Shown: positions 1 to 7,067, counted from the stretch's first letter. The stretch: DNA of 9,349 nt from DATKCJ01 sp035513275 (GCA_035513275.1 DATKCJ010000007.1:1-9349), one strand, 5' to 3'. Notes: generated by a model from the sequence alone, not told the origin. Made by a program: numbers and translations.

Positions 1-866
1 ATTTGAGCGCGTGTGACCGGCATCGAGAGGAGGCGGTTGAAGATGCCGGCTTTCTTCTCGTCGAACAGCGAAGTGCTCGAACCGGAGACCGAGAAGAGCA
101 GGAACATGATTGCCCAGCCGCCGACCATCCGTGTCGCGGCAGCGTTTTTCACTTCCTTTCCCGTGAGTTGCTCCTGCTCGATGTCGACTATCTGCTTCAT
201 GATGTCGGCCGCGCCATCGGTCGTGCCGGCACTGGCGAATGGATTCGAGTCCGCGGCCATAGACGCGCGCAGCTCTTCGCGATCGATTCCGAACGACGTC
301 GATACCGAGTCGGCGATCGAGTCATAGAATTTGTCGGTATCGTCGACGCCGATGAGATTCTCGGCGCGCTTGCGCAACGACGCGAAAAGGAACGACGGCG
401 CGGCGGTGTAGATATTCTTCTGAAGCAGGCCCATCACGGTCTGCGTCTCGATGTCGTTGCGCGGGTTGTAGAGCAGGCGCACGCGCAGGCCGAAGCGCTC
501 GTCGCTGAGCGCATCGTCGGGGAAGACGAGTGCGAATCGAATGCGGTTGTCGTTGATGTCGTCGCGAACGCGCTCCTCGGTGAGCAGGTGCTGCACGCCG
601 GTCTTGTCGGTCCACGTGCGCCTCACGCTGAACGCCTCCTCGGTGGCGAGTGCGGCAAGGACTGAGTTGATCGCCGGCGAGTTTTCGGGCGCGACGATCG
701 CGAGCGGGATGCCGGTGGGGCCGGTCGAGCCGCGGTTCACGCCGAAGACGTTTCCGAAAATGTAGATCAGGACCATCGGAACAAGGAAGGTGAGCATCAC
801 CGCGGTGCGGTCCTTCCGGAAGCCGGTGATGTCCTTTCGAACGAGAGTGAGGATGGTGGAATTCAT
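1..866 (-). CDS. ABC-2 type transporter permease, 3' end cut by window edge
   Basis: Membrane subunit of an ABC exporter, partnering the ATPase encoded just upstream. The reading frame is open from an ATG at 866 to the left edge (288 codons visible). The N-terminus is cytoplasmic, a first membrane helix lies at about residues 21-42 (VMLTFLVPMVLIYIFG), a large extracytoplasmic region follows to about residue 245, and a second helix (WAIMFLLFSVSG) sits at about 251-262. After it comes DEKKAGIFNRLLSMPVTR, close to the conserved E-K-G-x-x-x-R-L-L-x-x-P loop of ABC-2 permeases (ABC2_membrane_3 architecture, known from the family). The remaining helices must lie outside the window. The start is 13 bases after the ATPase stop, so the genes are probably co-transcribed. 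No Shine-Dalgarno is visible before this ATG. The substrate cannot be told from sequence. Confidence 0.9.
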   Translation of the reverse strand, partial: MNSTILTLVRKDITGFRKDRTAVMLTFLVPMVLIYIFGNVFGVNRGSTGPTGIPLAIVAPENSPAINSVLAALATEEAFSVRRTWTDKTGVQHLLTEERVRDDINDNRIRFALVFPDDALSDERFGLRVRLLYNPRNDIETQTVMGLLQKNIYTAAPSFLFASLRKRAENLIGVDDTDKFYDSIADSVSTSFGIDREELRASMAADSNPFASAGTTDGAADIMKQIVDIEQEQLTGKEVKNAAATRMVGGWAIMFLLFSVSGSSTSLFDEKKAGIFNRLLSMPVTRAQ

Positions 867-879
867 GGAGTGGGTCGGG

Positions 880-1800
880 TTACTCGTCGCGCATCGTGCG
901 GCCGGTGAGTTGCAGAAAGACTTCCTCAAGCCCGGGGCGCTTGAGGGAAAAAACACGCGCGGGAACGCCGAGGTCCTCGGTCGCGCGGAAGAAGTCCGAG
1001 AGGCGTGAGCCCGCGCCCGGGCGCATGCGGCAGAGGCCGTTCGTTTCGACAAACTCGCCCATCGAGCGCGCGGCGCCAATCAACTCGGGCGGCGCCTGAT
1101 GCGATGCGAACTGCACTTCCTCCTCGAAAGGGAGCGTTTGCAGGAGTTCATCGAGCGTGCCGAGCGCAAGGATGCGGCCGTGATCGATCACACCGATGCG
1201 CGAGCAGAGGCGCTCGGCCTCTTCCATGTAGTGCGTCGAGTAGATGATCGTCGTGCCCGCGGCGTTGATCGACCCGAGGAGATCGAAGATCGCGTTGCGC
1301 GACTGCGGGTCGATGCCGACTGTCGGCTCGTCGCACAACAGGATCGCCGGTTCGTGCAGGAGGGCGACCGCGAGATTGAGCCGGCGCTGCATGCCGCCGG
1401 AGAAATTCTTCACAGGGTCGCGTCGGCGGTCGGCGAGCTGGACTGCCTCGAGCACGGCAGTTGCGCGAGTCTTGAGTGCGGCGCCCGAGAGGCCCGCGAG
1501 CCGGCCGAAGATTGAGAGATTCTCGTCGGCCGTCATGTCAGTGTAGAGCGCGATGGATTGCGGAACGAGGCCGATCTTGCGGCGCGCGGCAAAGTTGCCG
1601 GGCGAGAACGCCGCGCCGTCGATCCGGATGGTGCCGGCGGTGGCTGCGCGAAATCCGCTGAGCAGACTCATCAGCGTTGTCTTGCCAGCGCCGTTCGGGC
1701 CGAGGAGTCCGAAGAACTCGCCTGATCTGATTTCGAGGGAGACGTTGTCGAGCGCGACAATCGCGCCGTAGCGCTGGGTGACCGAGTCGATGTGAATCAT
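880..1800 (-). CDS. ABC transporter ATP-binding protein (exporter type, CcmA/NatA-like)
   Basis: Nucleotide-binding subunit that would power the permease encoded downstream. It has 306 residues, normal for drug/Na+-type ABC-2 exporter ATPases. Motifs in order: Walker A GPNGAGKTT at residues 34-42, Q-loop Gln81 (LVPQ), signature FSGGMQRR at 133-140, Walker B ILLCDEP at 153-159 with catalytic Glu158, and H-loop His190 (STHYMEEAE). The C-terminal ~90 residues are the accessory region usual in this subfamily, ending in a GLEEVFLQLTG segment. All ATPase motifs are intact. The ATG at 1800 follows 59 non-coding bases after the regulator gene. It lacks a clear Shine-Dalgarno but matches the family N-terminus (I-x-x-V-T-Q-R-Y-G). 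Drug, lipid or ion export are all possible; the call as an exporter ATPase is firm, the substrate unknown. Confidence 0.95.
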   Translation of the reverse strand: MIHIDSVTQRYGAIVALDNVSLEIRSGEFFGLLGPNGAGKTTLMSLLSGFRAATAGTIRIDGAAFSPGNFAARRKIGLVPQSIALYTDMTADENLSIFGRLAGLSGAALKTRATAVLEAVQLADRRRDPVKNFSGGMQRRLNLAVALLHEPAILLCDEPTVGIDPQSRNAIFDLLGSINAAGTTIIYSTHYMEEAERLCSRIGVIDHGRILALGTLDELLQTLPFEEEVQFASHQAPPELIGAARSMGEFVETNGLCRMRPGAGSRLSDFFRATEDLGVPARVFSLKRPGLEEVFLQLTGRTMRDE

Positions 1801-1859
1801 GGTGAAAAGTGCGGGGTTGGACGGGGGAGTGGGATGCGATCCGGAAAAGGTGGGACTGT

Positions 1860-2156
1860 TCAGCGCAGCGGCTTGAGCATCGCCTCGAGCGCGGCGACGT
1901 GGGCATCGAAAGCGCGGCGGCCGTCGGCGGTGGGACGGACGAACGTCTTCGGCCGGCGCGCGACGAATGTCTTCTCGATGGAGACGTGGCCGGCGTTCTC
2001 GAGCGTCGTGAGGTGTGCGCCGAGGTTTCCCTCGGTGAGATCGAGCGACTCCTTCAGTGTGCTGAAGTCGATCGCATCCACGCGGCCAAGCGCGCAGAGC
2101 AACGCCATGAGTCGCAGGCGGACCGGCTGGTGGATGACTGGGTCGAAGCCGTCCAT
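1860..2156 (-). CDS. Small winged-helix transcriptional regulator (HTH_34/MarR-ArsR-like)
   Basis: A 98-residue DNA-binding protein. The opening MDGFDPVIHQPVRLRLMALL is the usual first helix of stand-alone winged-helix regulators of the HTH_34 type. The recognition helix region is TEGNLGAHLTTLENAGHV (residues 41-58), followed by a basic wing (EKTFVARRPKTFVRPT) and a C-terminal dimerisation-type helix. The frame is open upstream to an ATG at 2303, but I chose the ATG at 2156: GGAAG lies 7 bases before it, the protein then has the family length, and it begins one base after the membrane-protein stop (TAG-C-ATG), which implies translational coupling. It most likely controls its own operon, and the palindrome at 2732-2748 is the obvious target. 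Repressor polarity and ligand are inference. Confidence 0.88.
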   Translation of the reverse strand: MDGFDPVIHQPVRLRLMALLCALGRVDAIDFSTLKESLDLTEGNLGAHLTTLENAGHVSIEKTFVARRPKTFVRPTADGRRAFDAHVAALEAMLKPLR

Positions 2157-2157
2157 G

Positions 2158-2721
2158 CTAGTTCTTCCAAAAATAGCGCACGTAGAAACCGGTTCCAATG
2201 AGCGTGCCTCCACCGGCGACCGACATCCAAATCCAGAACCATGGGCCAAGCGCGTAGAATCCGACGAGCGTGAGCACCGTCGCGGCGACACCGAGCCACA
2301 CAAGATAGATGTCGAACCAAAGCCCCGCGGCGATGTAGCCGAACATCGAGATCGTGCAGAAGTAGGCGTAGATGTTCTTCAAGTTGTTTGAGCCGAGCAG
2401 CAACAGCCAGATGGCGGCGAATGCGATGAGGAAACACATCAGCGCGGCGAAGCGCGTGTTCAGCGGCACCCGGAGGCGCGAACCTTCCACAAGCAACCCC
2501 ACGAGTGTCGACGCGATGCCGGCTGCGAGCGCAAAGACCCATGTGTAGCGCGCGCCGATCTCGGGGGCGTAGTGAAACACGAGTGGGACGACCGCCCAGA
2601 ACACGCCCCAAATCCAAAGGTGGTAGTGGCCGCAATTGCGCCGAAGTGCGAGCCGCGCGGCCTTGCGCCCGACCTCGACCTGGTCGAGCGCCTGGCGGAC
2701 TTCCTCAGGTGAAAGCGTCAT
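2158..2721 (-). CDS. Six-helix integral membrane protein, function unknown
   Basis: A 187-residue protein I cannot assign to a named family. About 34 polar residues (MTLSPEEVRQALDQVEVGRK, then a basic stretch) come first, and then hydrophobic segments at about 35-52, 60-78, 91-110, 117-135, 139-157 and 160-180. The tail VRYFWKN is short and basic. There is no signal peptide and no obvious catalytic motif. It is the first gene of the minus-strand operon and is almost fused to the winged-helix regulator (one base between stop and start), so it may sense a membrane signal for the regulator or assist the exporter; both are inference. The ATG at 2721 has no Shine-Dalgarno, and the best promoter match puts transcription start about at the ATG, suggesting a leaderless message. 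Confidence 0.82.
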   Translation of the reverse strand: MTLSPEEVRQALDQVEVGRKAARLALRRNCGHYHLWIWGVFWAVVPLVFHYAPEIGARYTWVFALAAGIASTLVGLLVEGSRLRVPLNTRFAALMCFLIAFAAIWLLLLGSNNLKNIYAYFCTISMFGYIAAGLWFDIYLVWLGVAATVLTLVGFYALGPWFWIWMSVAGGGTLIGTGFYVRYFWKN

Positions 2722-2728
2722 GGCGCAG

Positions 2729-2758
2729 ATTACTCTGCCACACAGAGTGAGTCGTCAA
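2729..2758 (-). promoter_or_regulatory. Candidate sigma-70 promoter for the exporter operon
   Basis: Read on the minus strand, TTGACG (2758-2753, 5 of 6 to consensus) is separated by 18 bases from AGTAAT (2734-2729, 4 of 6). The expected start of transcription, about 7 bases further, falls at or next to the ATG at 2721, so the message would be leaderless or nearly so. This is pattern matching only. Confidence 0.4.
2732..2748. promoter_or_regulatory. Candidate operator, perfect inverted repeat
   Basis: The sequence is ACTCTG-CCACA-CAGAGT, two perfect 6-bp arms around a 5-bp centre. It lies in the spacer and overlaps the -10 of the candidate promoter. A bound dimer here would block RNA polymerase. 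The operon encodes a small winged-helix regulator two genes in, so autorepression is the simplest reading. The site is seen; the binding protein is inferred. Confidence 0.42.
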
Positions 2759-2811
2759 CAAGAATGCGAAATAGGATTTTGGGTGATGCGAGCGGGAGCC
2801 TGAAGTCCCAA

Positions 2812-2879
2812 AGTCGCGGCATAAAGCCGCTCCTACAATCAGCAGTCCGAACCTGTAGGATCGGCTTTGTGCCGCGACT
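2812..2879. repeat. REP-like inverted repeat (27-bp arms)
   Basis: The left arm 2812-2838 starts AGTCGCGGCATAAAGCC. The right arm 2853-2879 is its reverse complement at 24 of 27 positions, with a 14-base loop. The core GTAGGA-CGGCTTT-GCCGCGAC matches the style of the abundant extragenic palindromes (REP/BIME) I know from pseudomonads and several other GC-rich bacteria. It sits between the kinase 3' end and the exporter operon promoter, where it could also stabilise or terminate the kinase message. No REP-associated transposase is in the window. Confidence 0.7.
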
Positions 2880-2950
2880 CAGTTGCACCATTGCTCGCCC
2901 AGTTGCTCCTCCTGACACCTCCGCGGGCACCGCGCGGATCCCAAATCCGT

Positions 2951-2992
2951 TAGTCAACCAATACTTGACTAGTTGGCTTGGGTCACGCGTGA
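2951..2992. repeat. AT-richer palindromic patch (21-bp inverted repeat plus 10-bp palindrome)
   Basis: TAGTCAA (2951-2957) and TTGACTA (2965-2971) are perfect 7-bp inverted arms around CCAATAC. Eleven bases on is the perfect palindrome TCACGCGTGA (2983-2992). The patch lies ~45 bases past the kinase stop and ~230 bases before the exporter operon start, and is less GC-rich than its surroundings. It looks like protein-binding-site architecture, but no gene is close enough to assign it. It has no T-run, so it is not an obvious terminator. The rest of 2722-3037 shows nothing else I can name. Confidence 0.35.
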
Positions 2993-3037
2993 TATGTGGG
3001 CGGCGATCGGCGCAGGGGACGCGGTCGTGAGGGGATC

Positions 3038-4096
3038 TCAACCGCTGGCCCGCGGTGCGAGCAGCGCGCGGATTCGCTCCCACTCGGCGGGGGGCAGCGC
3101 GTGGCCGATGTGGCGCACGGTCGCCGCGCCGAGTGTCGAGCCGAGGGCACCCGCCTTCGCGGCGGGCCAGTTGTTCAAATGCCCGAAGAGAAATCCCGCA
3201 GCCCACGCATCGCCCGCGCCGGTGGTGTCGACCGGGTCGTCGACGAGGACGGGAGGGATGCGATGCAACTCGTCTCCGCGCGCGATCCATGAGCCGTCCT
3301 TGCCGAGTTTCACGCAAGCCGTTCCTCCGAATGACGCGAGGCGGCGCGCAAGCACGTCGTAGGGTTCGTCGCTCTCGAAGAGTGCGCGCACTTCATCCTC
3401 GTTGGCGAAAACGACGTCGATTCCGCTGCGCAGTTGCCCAAAAATCCAGTCGCGTGCGACGCGGACGACTTCGAACGACGCGAGATCGACACTGAGCTTC
3501 GCGCCTGCTGCGCGGACAGAGTCGACGACCGCGGTGGCGAGCGCGGGGTTGAAGAAGAGGTAGCCCTCCATGTGCGCGTGGCGGCAGCCGGCGAAGTCCG
3601 CGGGGCTGATCTCGTCGGGCCGGAGCGTCATCGCCGCGGCGAGGTTGGTGCGCAGCGTGCGCTGCGAGTCGGGCGTGATGAGCGAGAGGCAGCGCGCATT
3701 CGGCAGGTCGCCCGTCTTGAAATGCGTGCCCTCGATCCCGGCGTCGGCGAAGTGTCCGCGATAGGCAAGCGCGACGGTGTCGTTGCCGAGTTTGCCGAGG
3801 AATGTCGTGCGCAGACCGAGCCGAGCGGCGAACTGCGCGGTGTTTGCAGCGCTGCCGCCGGGAATGACGACCGGGTTCACCGGGAGGCGCGCAACGAGCG
3901 CCTCGATTTCGGGCGTGTCGACGAGCACCATGCCGCCTTTTTCGCCAGCGACTGTCGTTAAGAAATCCTCGGGCACCTGCGCGAGGAGATCCATGATCGG
4001 CGAACCGATGCCGATCAGGTCGAAAGGATTTTGGCGGGGAGTAGCATTCGAAGCAGTCGTCATTTTGAAAAGATTCTTTGCGGCCACACGCGGCAT
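3038..4096 (-). CDS. PfkB-family kinase, adenosine-kinase-like
   Basis: A cytoplasmic kinase that would phosphorylate a sugar or nucleoside hydroxyl with ATP. It has 352 residues from the ATG at 4096. Family signature one is the substrate-binding glycine motif PGGSAANTAQFAARLG at residues 79-94. NEDE at 232-235 fits the N-x-x-E magnesium/phosphate motif. Signature two, DTTGAGDAWAAGF at 290-302, carries the anion hole and catalytic base Asp296. The opening FDLIGIGSPIMDLLAQV matches the adenosine-kinase/ribokinase first strand. The ATG at 4096 is 12 bases after the previous stop with AGGA nearby; an ATG at 4063 would drop 11 residues and fits the usual short N-terminus equally well. The overall call is firm, but substrate (adenosine, ribose, other sugar) is not decided by what I can see. 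Confidence 0.92.
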   Translation of the reverse strand: MPRVAAKNLFKMTTASNATPRQNPFDLIGIGSPIMDLLAQVPEDFLTTVAGEKGGMVLVDTPEIEALVARLPVNPVVIPGGSAANTAQFAARLGLRTTFLGKLGNDTVALAYRGHFADAGIEGTHFKTGDLPNARCLSLITPDSQRTLRTNLAAAMTLRPDEISPADFAGCRHAHMEGYLFFNPALATAVVDSVRAAGAKLSVDLASFEVVRVARDWIFGQLRSGIDVVFANEDEVRALFESDEPYDVLARRLASFGGTACVKLGKDGSWIARGDELHRIPPVLVDDPVDTTGAGDAWAAGFLFGHLNNWPAAKAGALGSTLGAATVRHIGHALPPAEWERIRALLAPRASG

Positions 4097-4108
4097 GCGG
4101 CCAAAATC

Positions 4109-4492
4109 CTATGCCGTCACGTGCATGCTCGTCGCGAGGATCGGCTCGTCGTCGACTTCGATGAGGATCTCGTATTCGCCGGCGGCTTCGAAACGGCAGT
4201 TGCGCATTTCGTTGATGAGATTGATGCGCTGGAGCGGCGACTCGGCCTGGAACTCGCGGTCGATCACCTTGGTGAGCGTGGTCGGCCCGGTGCCCATCGA
4301 GATGCGCAGCCGGTGCGTGCCCTTCGACAGGTCTGAGAGAGTGAGGAACCACACCATCATCGGATGCACGACTGGAAACTGTCGCGCACGGATGTTCGAA
4401 AACACGCCGAGGATCGTGTGCTTGCCGGACGACGGGTCGATGTGGACTGCGTCGCAGGTCATCCACGCGAGGAGCTGCGGTTTGGACGTCAC
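4109..4492 (-). CDS. Conserved-looking small protein, function unknown (possibly DUF6941)
   Basis: A 127-residue soluble protein starting at a GTG (4492) and ending TAG at 4109-4111. The sequence PQLLAWMTCDAVHIDPSSGK, then HTILGVFSNI at 26-35 and a C-terminal GEYEILIEVDD strand pattern (105-115), suggests an all-beta sandwich-like fold. It resembles what I remember of the DUF6941 family, but I cannot confirm that. There are no catalytic motifs, signal peptide or membrane helix. It lies 12 bases upstream of the kinase on the same strand, so the two are probably co-transcribed, and it is divergent from pyrG. The Shine-Dalgarno is weak and the GTG is the best in-frame start I find. Confidence 0.8.
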   Translation of the reverse strand: MTSKPQLLAWMTCDAVHIDPSSGKHTILGVFSNIRARQFPVVHPMMVWFLTLSDLSKGTHRLRISMGTGPTTLTKVIDREFQAESPLQRINLINEMRNCRFEAAGEYEILIEVDDEPILATSMHVTA

Positions 4493-4615
4493 GGGTGCAC
4501 ACTTTCGCCCCGGAATGCGCGCGGCAACCCCTTTCCCTCCGCGGCTTTTGCGATGTTGTGCGCTGAGAAATGTTTTTCCTTTGCGTTTGCCTGAAGGCAG
4601 TCATCGTGAAGGCCC
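4493..4615. promoter_or_regulatory. Divergent intergenic region carrying the pyrG and DUF-kinase promoters
   Basis: These 123 bases separate two divergent units, so promoters for both should lie here, yet I see no strong -35/-10 pair; TTGCGA-17-TGTTTT on the plus strand is the best and is weak. A TGCCT-GA-AGGCA palindrome (4588-4599) precedes pyrG. GAAGG occurs twice (4593-4597 and 4608-4612), at 18 and 3 bases from the GTG, neither at ideal spacing. Confidence 0.35.
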
Positions 4616-6253
4616 GTGAAATACATTTTTGTCACGGGTGGTGTGGTTTCCTCGCTTGGCAAGGGCCTCACAGCGGCGGCTCTCGGGGCCCTGCTCGAAG
4701 CGCGGGGGCTATCCGTGAGGATCCAGAAGTTCGACCCCTACCTGAACGTCGACCCGGGCACGATGAGCCCCTTCCAGCACGGCGAAGTCTACGTGCTCGA
4801 CGACGGCGCGGAGACCGACCTCGACCTCGGGCACTATGAGCGGTTCACGTCGGGCAAGCTCAGCAAGAAGAACAGCGTTTCGTCGGGGCAGATCTACGAG
4901 GCCGTCATCCAGAAGGAGCGTCGCGGCGACTACCTCGGCAAGACTGTGCAGGTGATCCCGCATGTCACGAACGAGATCAAGTCGCGCATCTACGACGGCG
5001 CCACGGGCGTCGACGTGCTCATCACCGAAATCGGCGGCACGACGGGCGACATCGAGGGCCTGCCGTTTCTCGAGGCGATGCGACAGTTTTCCCTCGAGGT
5101 CGGCGCGGGAAACATCGTTTTCATCCACGTGACACTCGTGCCATTCCTGAGCGCCGCGGGTGAACTCAAGACCAAGCCCACGCAGCAGAGCGTCGCGAAG
5201 CTGCGCGAGATCGGCATCCAGCCGCACATTCTTGTTTGCCGCTGCGATCACCCGCTGTCGCGCGACTTGCGAGAGAAGTTGAGCCTCTACTGCAACGTGC
5301 CCGTGAAGGCAGTCATCGAGGAGCAGAACGTCGAGTCGTCGATCTACGAGCTGCCGCTCATGCTGCGCAAGGAGCACGTCGACGACCTCGTGGTCGAGCT
5401 TCTCCGCCTGAAAGCGCCGCGCAACGGCCACGCCGAGTGGAGCCGCGTCGTGCGTCGCATCAAGAACCCGAAGCACCGCGCTCGCATCGGCATCGTCGGG
5501 AAATACATCGAGCTGCAGGACGCCTACAAATCCGTCTACGAGTCGCTCCAGCACGCGGGCATCGCGAACAACTGCGCCGTTGAGATGGTCCGCATCGATT
5601 CCGAGGATCTCGAGAAGCCGGGCGGACGCCGAAAGTTGCGCGGGCTCGACGGCATCCTCGTGCCCGGCGGGTTTGGCGACCGCGGCACGTCGGGCAAGAT
5701 CGAGGCGGCGCGCTTCGCGCGCGTGAACAAGGTGCCATACTACGGCCTTTGCCTCGGGTTGCAGATCGCCGTGATCGAGTTTTCGCGCAACGTGATCGGC
5801 CTGAAGGGCGCAAACAGCGCGGAGTTCGACGCGAAGACGCCGCACCCCGTGATCGACATCATGGAGGAGCAGAAAGCGATTCGCGACAAGGGCGCCACGA
5901 TGCGCCTCGGCGCCTACGAGTGCGCGTTGCTGCCCGGCACGCTGGCGCGCAAGGCCTACGGCACCGACTCCGTGCGCGAGCGCCATCGCCACCGCTACGA
6001 GGTGAACAACGCCTACCTCGACCGGCTCGCCGCCGGCGGCATGGTCGTGAGCGGCATCAACCCGAAGCGCAATCTCGTGGAGATCGTCGAGCTGCGCGAT
6101 CACCCGTGGTTCGTCGCGGTGCAGTTCCACCCGGAGTTCCAATCGAAGCCGAACCGGGCGCACCCGTTGTTCGCCGCGTTCGTGAAGTCGGCGATTGCGG
6201 AACGCGCCGCGCGCAAGGGAAAGAGTTCGAAACCGGCGCGGAAGAAGCGTTGA
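4616..6253 (+). CDS. pyrG: CTP synthase (glutamine hydrolysing)
   Basis: Makes CTP from UTP, ATP and glutamine in the cytoplasm, the last step of pyrimidine nucleotide synthesis. It has 545 residues, the standard length. The synthetase domain opens with the hallmark KYIFVTGGVVSSLGKGL (P-loop SSLGKG at 12-17). DLDLGHYERF (68-77) and ITEIGGTTGDIEG (136-148) carry the magnesium/UTP-binding acids (Asp70, Glu138). The class I glutamine amidotransferase domain runs from about 290, with the oxyanion segment PGGFGDRG (350-357), nucleophile Cys379 in YGLCLGLQ, and His505/Glu507 in FHPEFQSKP. All catalytic residues are present. The start is GTG at 4616, fixed by the invariant N-terminus. The last ~15 residues are Lys/Arg-rich, a variable tail. 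kdsA follows after 8 bases, so the two are probably one operon. Confidence 0.99.
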   Translation: MKYIFVTGGVVSSLGKGLTAAALGALLEARGLSVRIQKFDPYLNVDPGTMSPFQHGEVYVLDDGAETDLDLGHYERFTSGKLSKKNSVSSGQIYEAVIQKERRGDYLGKTVQVIPHVTNEIKSRIYDGATGVDVLITEIGGTTGDIEGLPFLEAMRQFSLEVGAGNIVFIHVTLVPFLSAAGELKTKPTQQSVAKLREIGIQPHILVCRCDHPLSRDLREKLSLYCNVPVKAVIEEQNVESSIYELPLMLRKEHVDDLVVELLRLKAPRNGHAEWSRVVRRIKNPKHRARIGIVGKYIELQDAYKSVYESLQHAGIANNCAVEMVRIDSEDLEKPGGRRKLRGLDGILVPGGFGDRGTSGKIEAARFARVNKVPYYGLCLGLQIAVIEFSRNVIGLKGANSAEFDAKTPHPVIDIMEEQKAIRDKGATMRLGAYECALLPGTLARKAYGTDSVRERHRHRYEVNNAYLDRLAAGGMVVSGINPKRNLVEIVELRDHPWFVAVQFHPEFQSKPNRAHPLFAAFVKSAIAERAARKGKSSKPARKKR

Positions 6254-6261
6254 TTGGCGGC

Positions 6262-7053
6262 ATGCTCTTCGACCCCAAACGGCTGCTGCTCATCGCCGGC
6301 CCGTGCTCGCTAGAGTCCGAGGCCGTTTCGCGCCCGGTCGCCGAGGAACTCTTGCGCATCGCAAAAGCGCGGCCGGAGCTGAACATCGTTTTCAAGGGCT
6401 CGTTCGACAAAGCCAACCGCACCTCGGGCCACGGCGACCGCGGAACCGGGATGAGAGACGGCCTTCGCATCCTCGCGCTCATCCGCAAGGAATATGGGAT
6501 GCGGGTGCTGACCGACATCCACGAGTCAGTGCAGGTGCCCGCCGTCGCTGCGGCTGTCGACGTGCTGCAGATTCCGGCATTCTTGTGCCGGCAGACGGAT
6601 CTTCTCGCCGCTGCGGCTGCGAGCGGACGCGTGGTCAACGTGAAGAAAGGCCAGTTCCTCTCGCCGATGGAAATGAAACACGTTGTCGCGAAGCTCTCCG
6701 ACGGTGGAGCATCCGAAATCTGGCAGACAGAGCGTGGCACGACTTTTGGCTATCAGAATCTCGTCGTCGACATGCGCAGCTTCGCGCTGATGAAGGCAAA
6801 CGGCTTCCCCGCGATCTTCGATGCGACGCACAGCGTGCAGCTCCCAGGCGGCGGCGGCGACCGCAGTAGCGGCCAGCGCGAGTTCGTGCCGCCACTCGCA
6901 CGCGCAGCACTCGCGGCAGGTGCGGACGGCTTGTTCATCGAGACGCATCCCGATCCCGAGAATGCGATCTCGGATGGCCCCAACCAAATCCCCCTCGGCG
7001 AACTCGAGGTGCTACTCGACCGCTGCCTCGCAATCTGGCGCGCCGCGCGGTGA
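6262..7053 (+). CDS. kdsA: 3-deoxy-8-phosphooctulonate synthase (KDO-8-P synthase), metal-dependent type
   Basis: Condenses arabinose 5-phosphate with phosphoenolpyruvate to KDO 8-phosphate, the first committed step to the KDO of lipopolysaccharide. From the ATG at 6262 it has 263 residues, a typical length. Family landmarks: IAGPCSLES (11-19), FKGSFDKANRTS (44-55), LTDIHE (83-88), LQIPAFLCRQTDLL (102-115), NVKKGQF (126-132), TERGTTFGY (156-164), FDATHSVQLPGG (186-197) and FIETHPDPENAISDGP (225-240). Cys15, His190, Glu227 and Asp238 match the metal ligands of the Aquifex-type enzyme; E. coli has Asn in place of the Cys. It lies 8 bases after pyrG. A TTG at 6250 overlapping the pyrG stop (TTGA), with GGAAG upstream, is an alternative start adding four residues. 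Confidence 0.98.
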   Translation: MLFDPKRLLLIAGPCSLESEAVSRPVAEELLRIAKARPELNIVFKGSFDKANRTSGHGDRGTGMRDGLRILALIRKEYGMRVLTDIHESVQVPAVAAAVDVLQIPAFLCRQTDLLAAAAASGRVVNVKKGQFLSPMEMKHVVAKLSDGGASEIWQTERGTTFGYQNLVVDMRSFALMKANGFPAIFDATHSVQLPGGGGDRSSGQREFVPPLARAALAAGADGLFIETHPDPENAISDGPNQIPLGELEVLLDRCLAIWRAAR

Positions 7054-7067
7054 GACCAGCAAGAGTT

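Noticed and set aside
1860..2303. Longer version of the winged-helix regulator starting at 2303
   Set aside because: The extra 49 residues overlap the membrane-protein gene, look like out-of-frame coding and lack family similarity. The internal ATG at 2156 has a good GGAAG site and gives the family length.
3393..4604. 403-codon open frame on the minus strand
   Set aside because: Same strand but another frame of the kinase and its upstream gene. Arg/His-rich translation without motifs, whereas the overlapping frames carry clear PfkB signatures.
4709..6163. 484-codon open frame on the minus strand
   Set aside because: Lies entirely antisense to pyrG, whose identity is certain. The translation is Arg/Ala/Val/Asp-rich with no family motif, as expected in GC-rich codons read in reverse.
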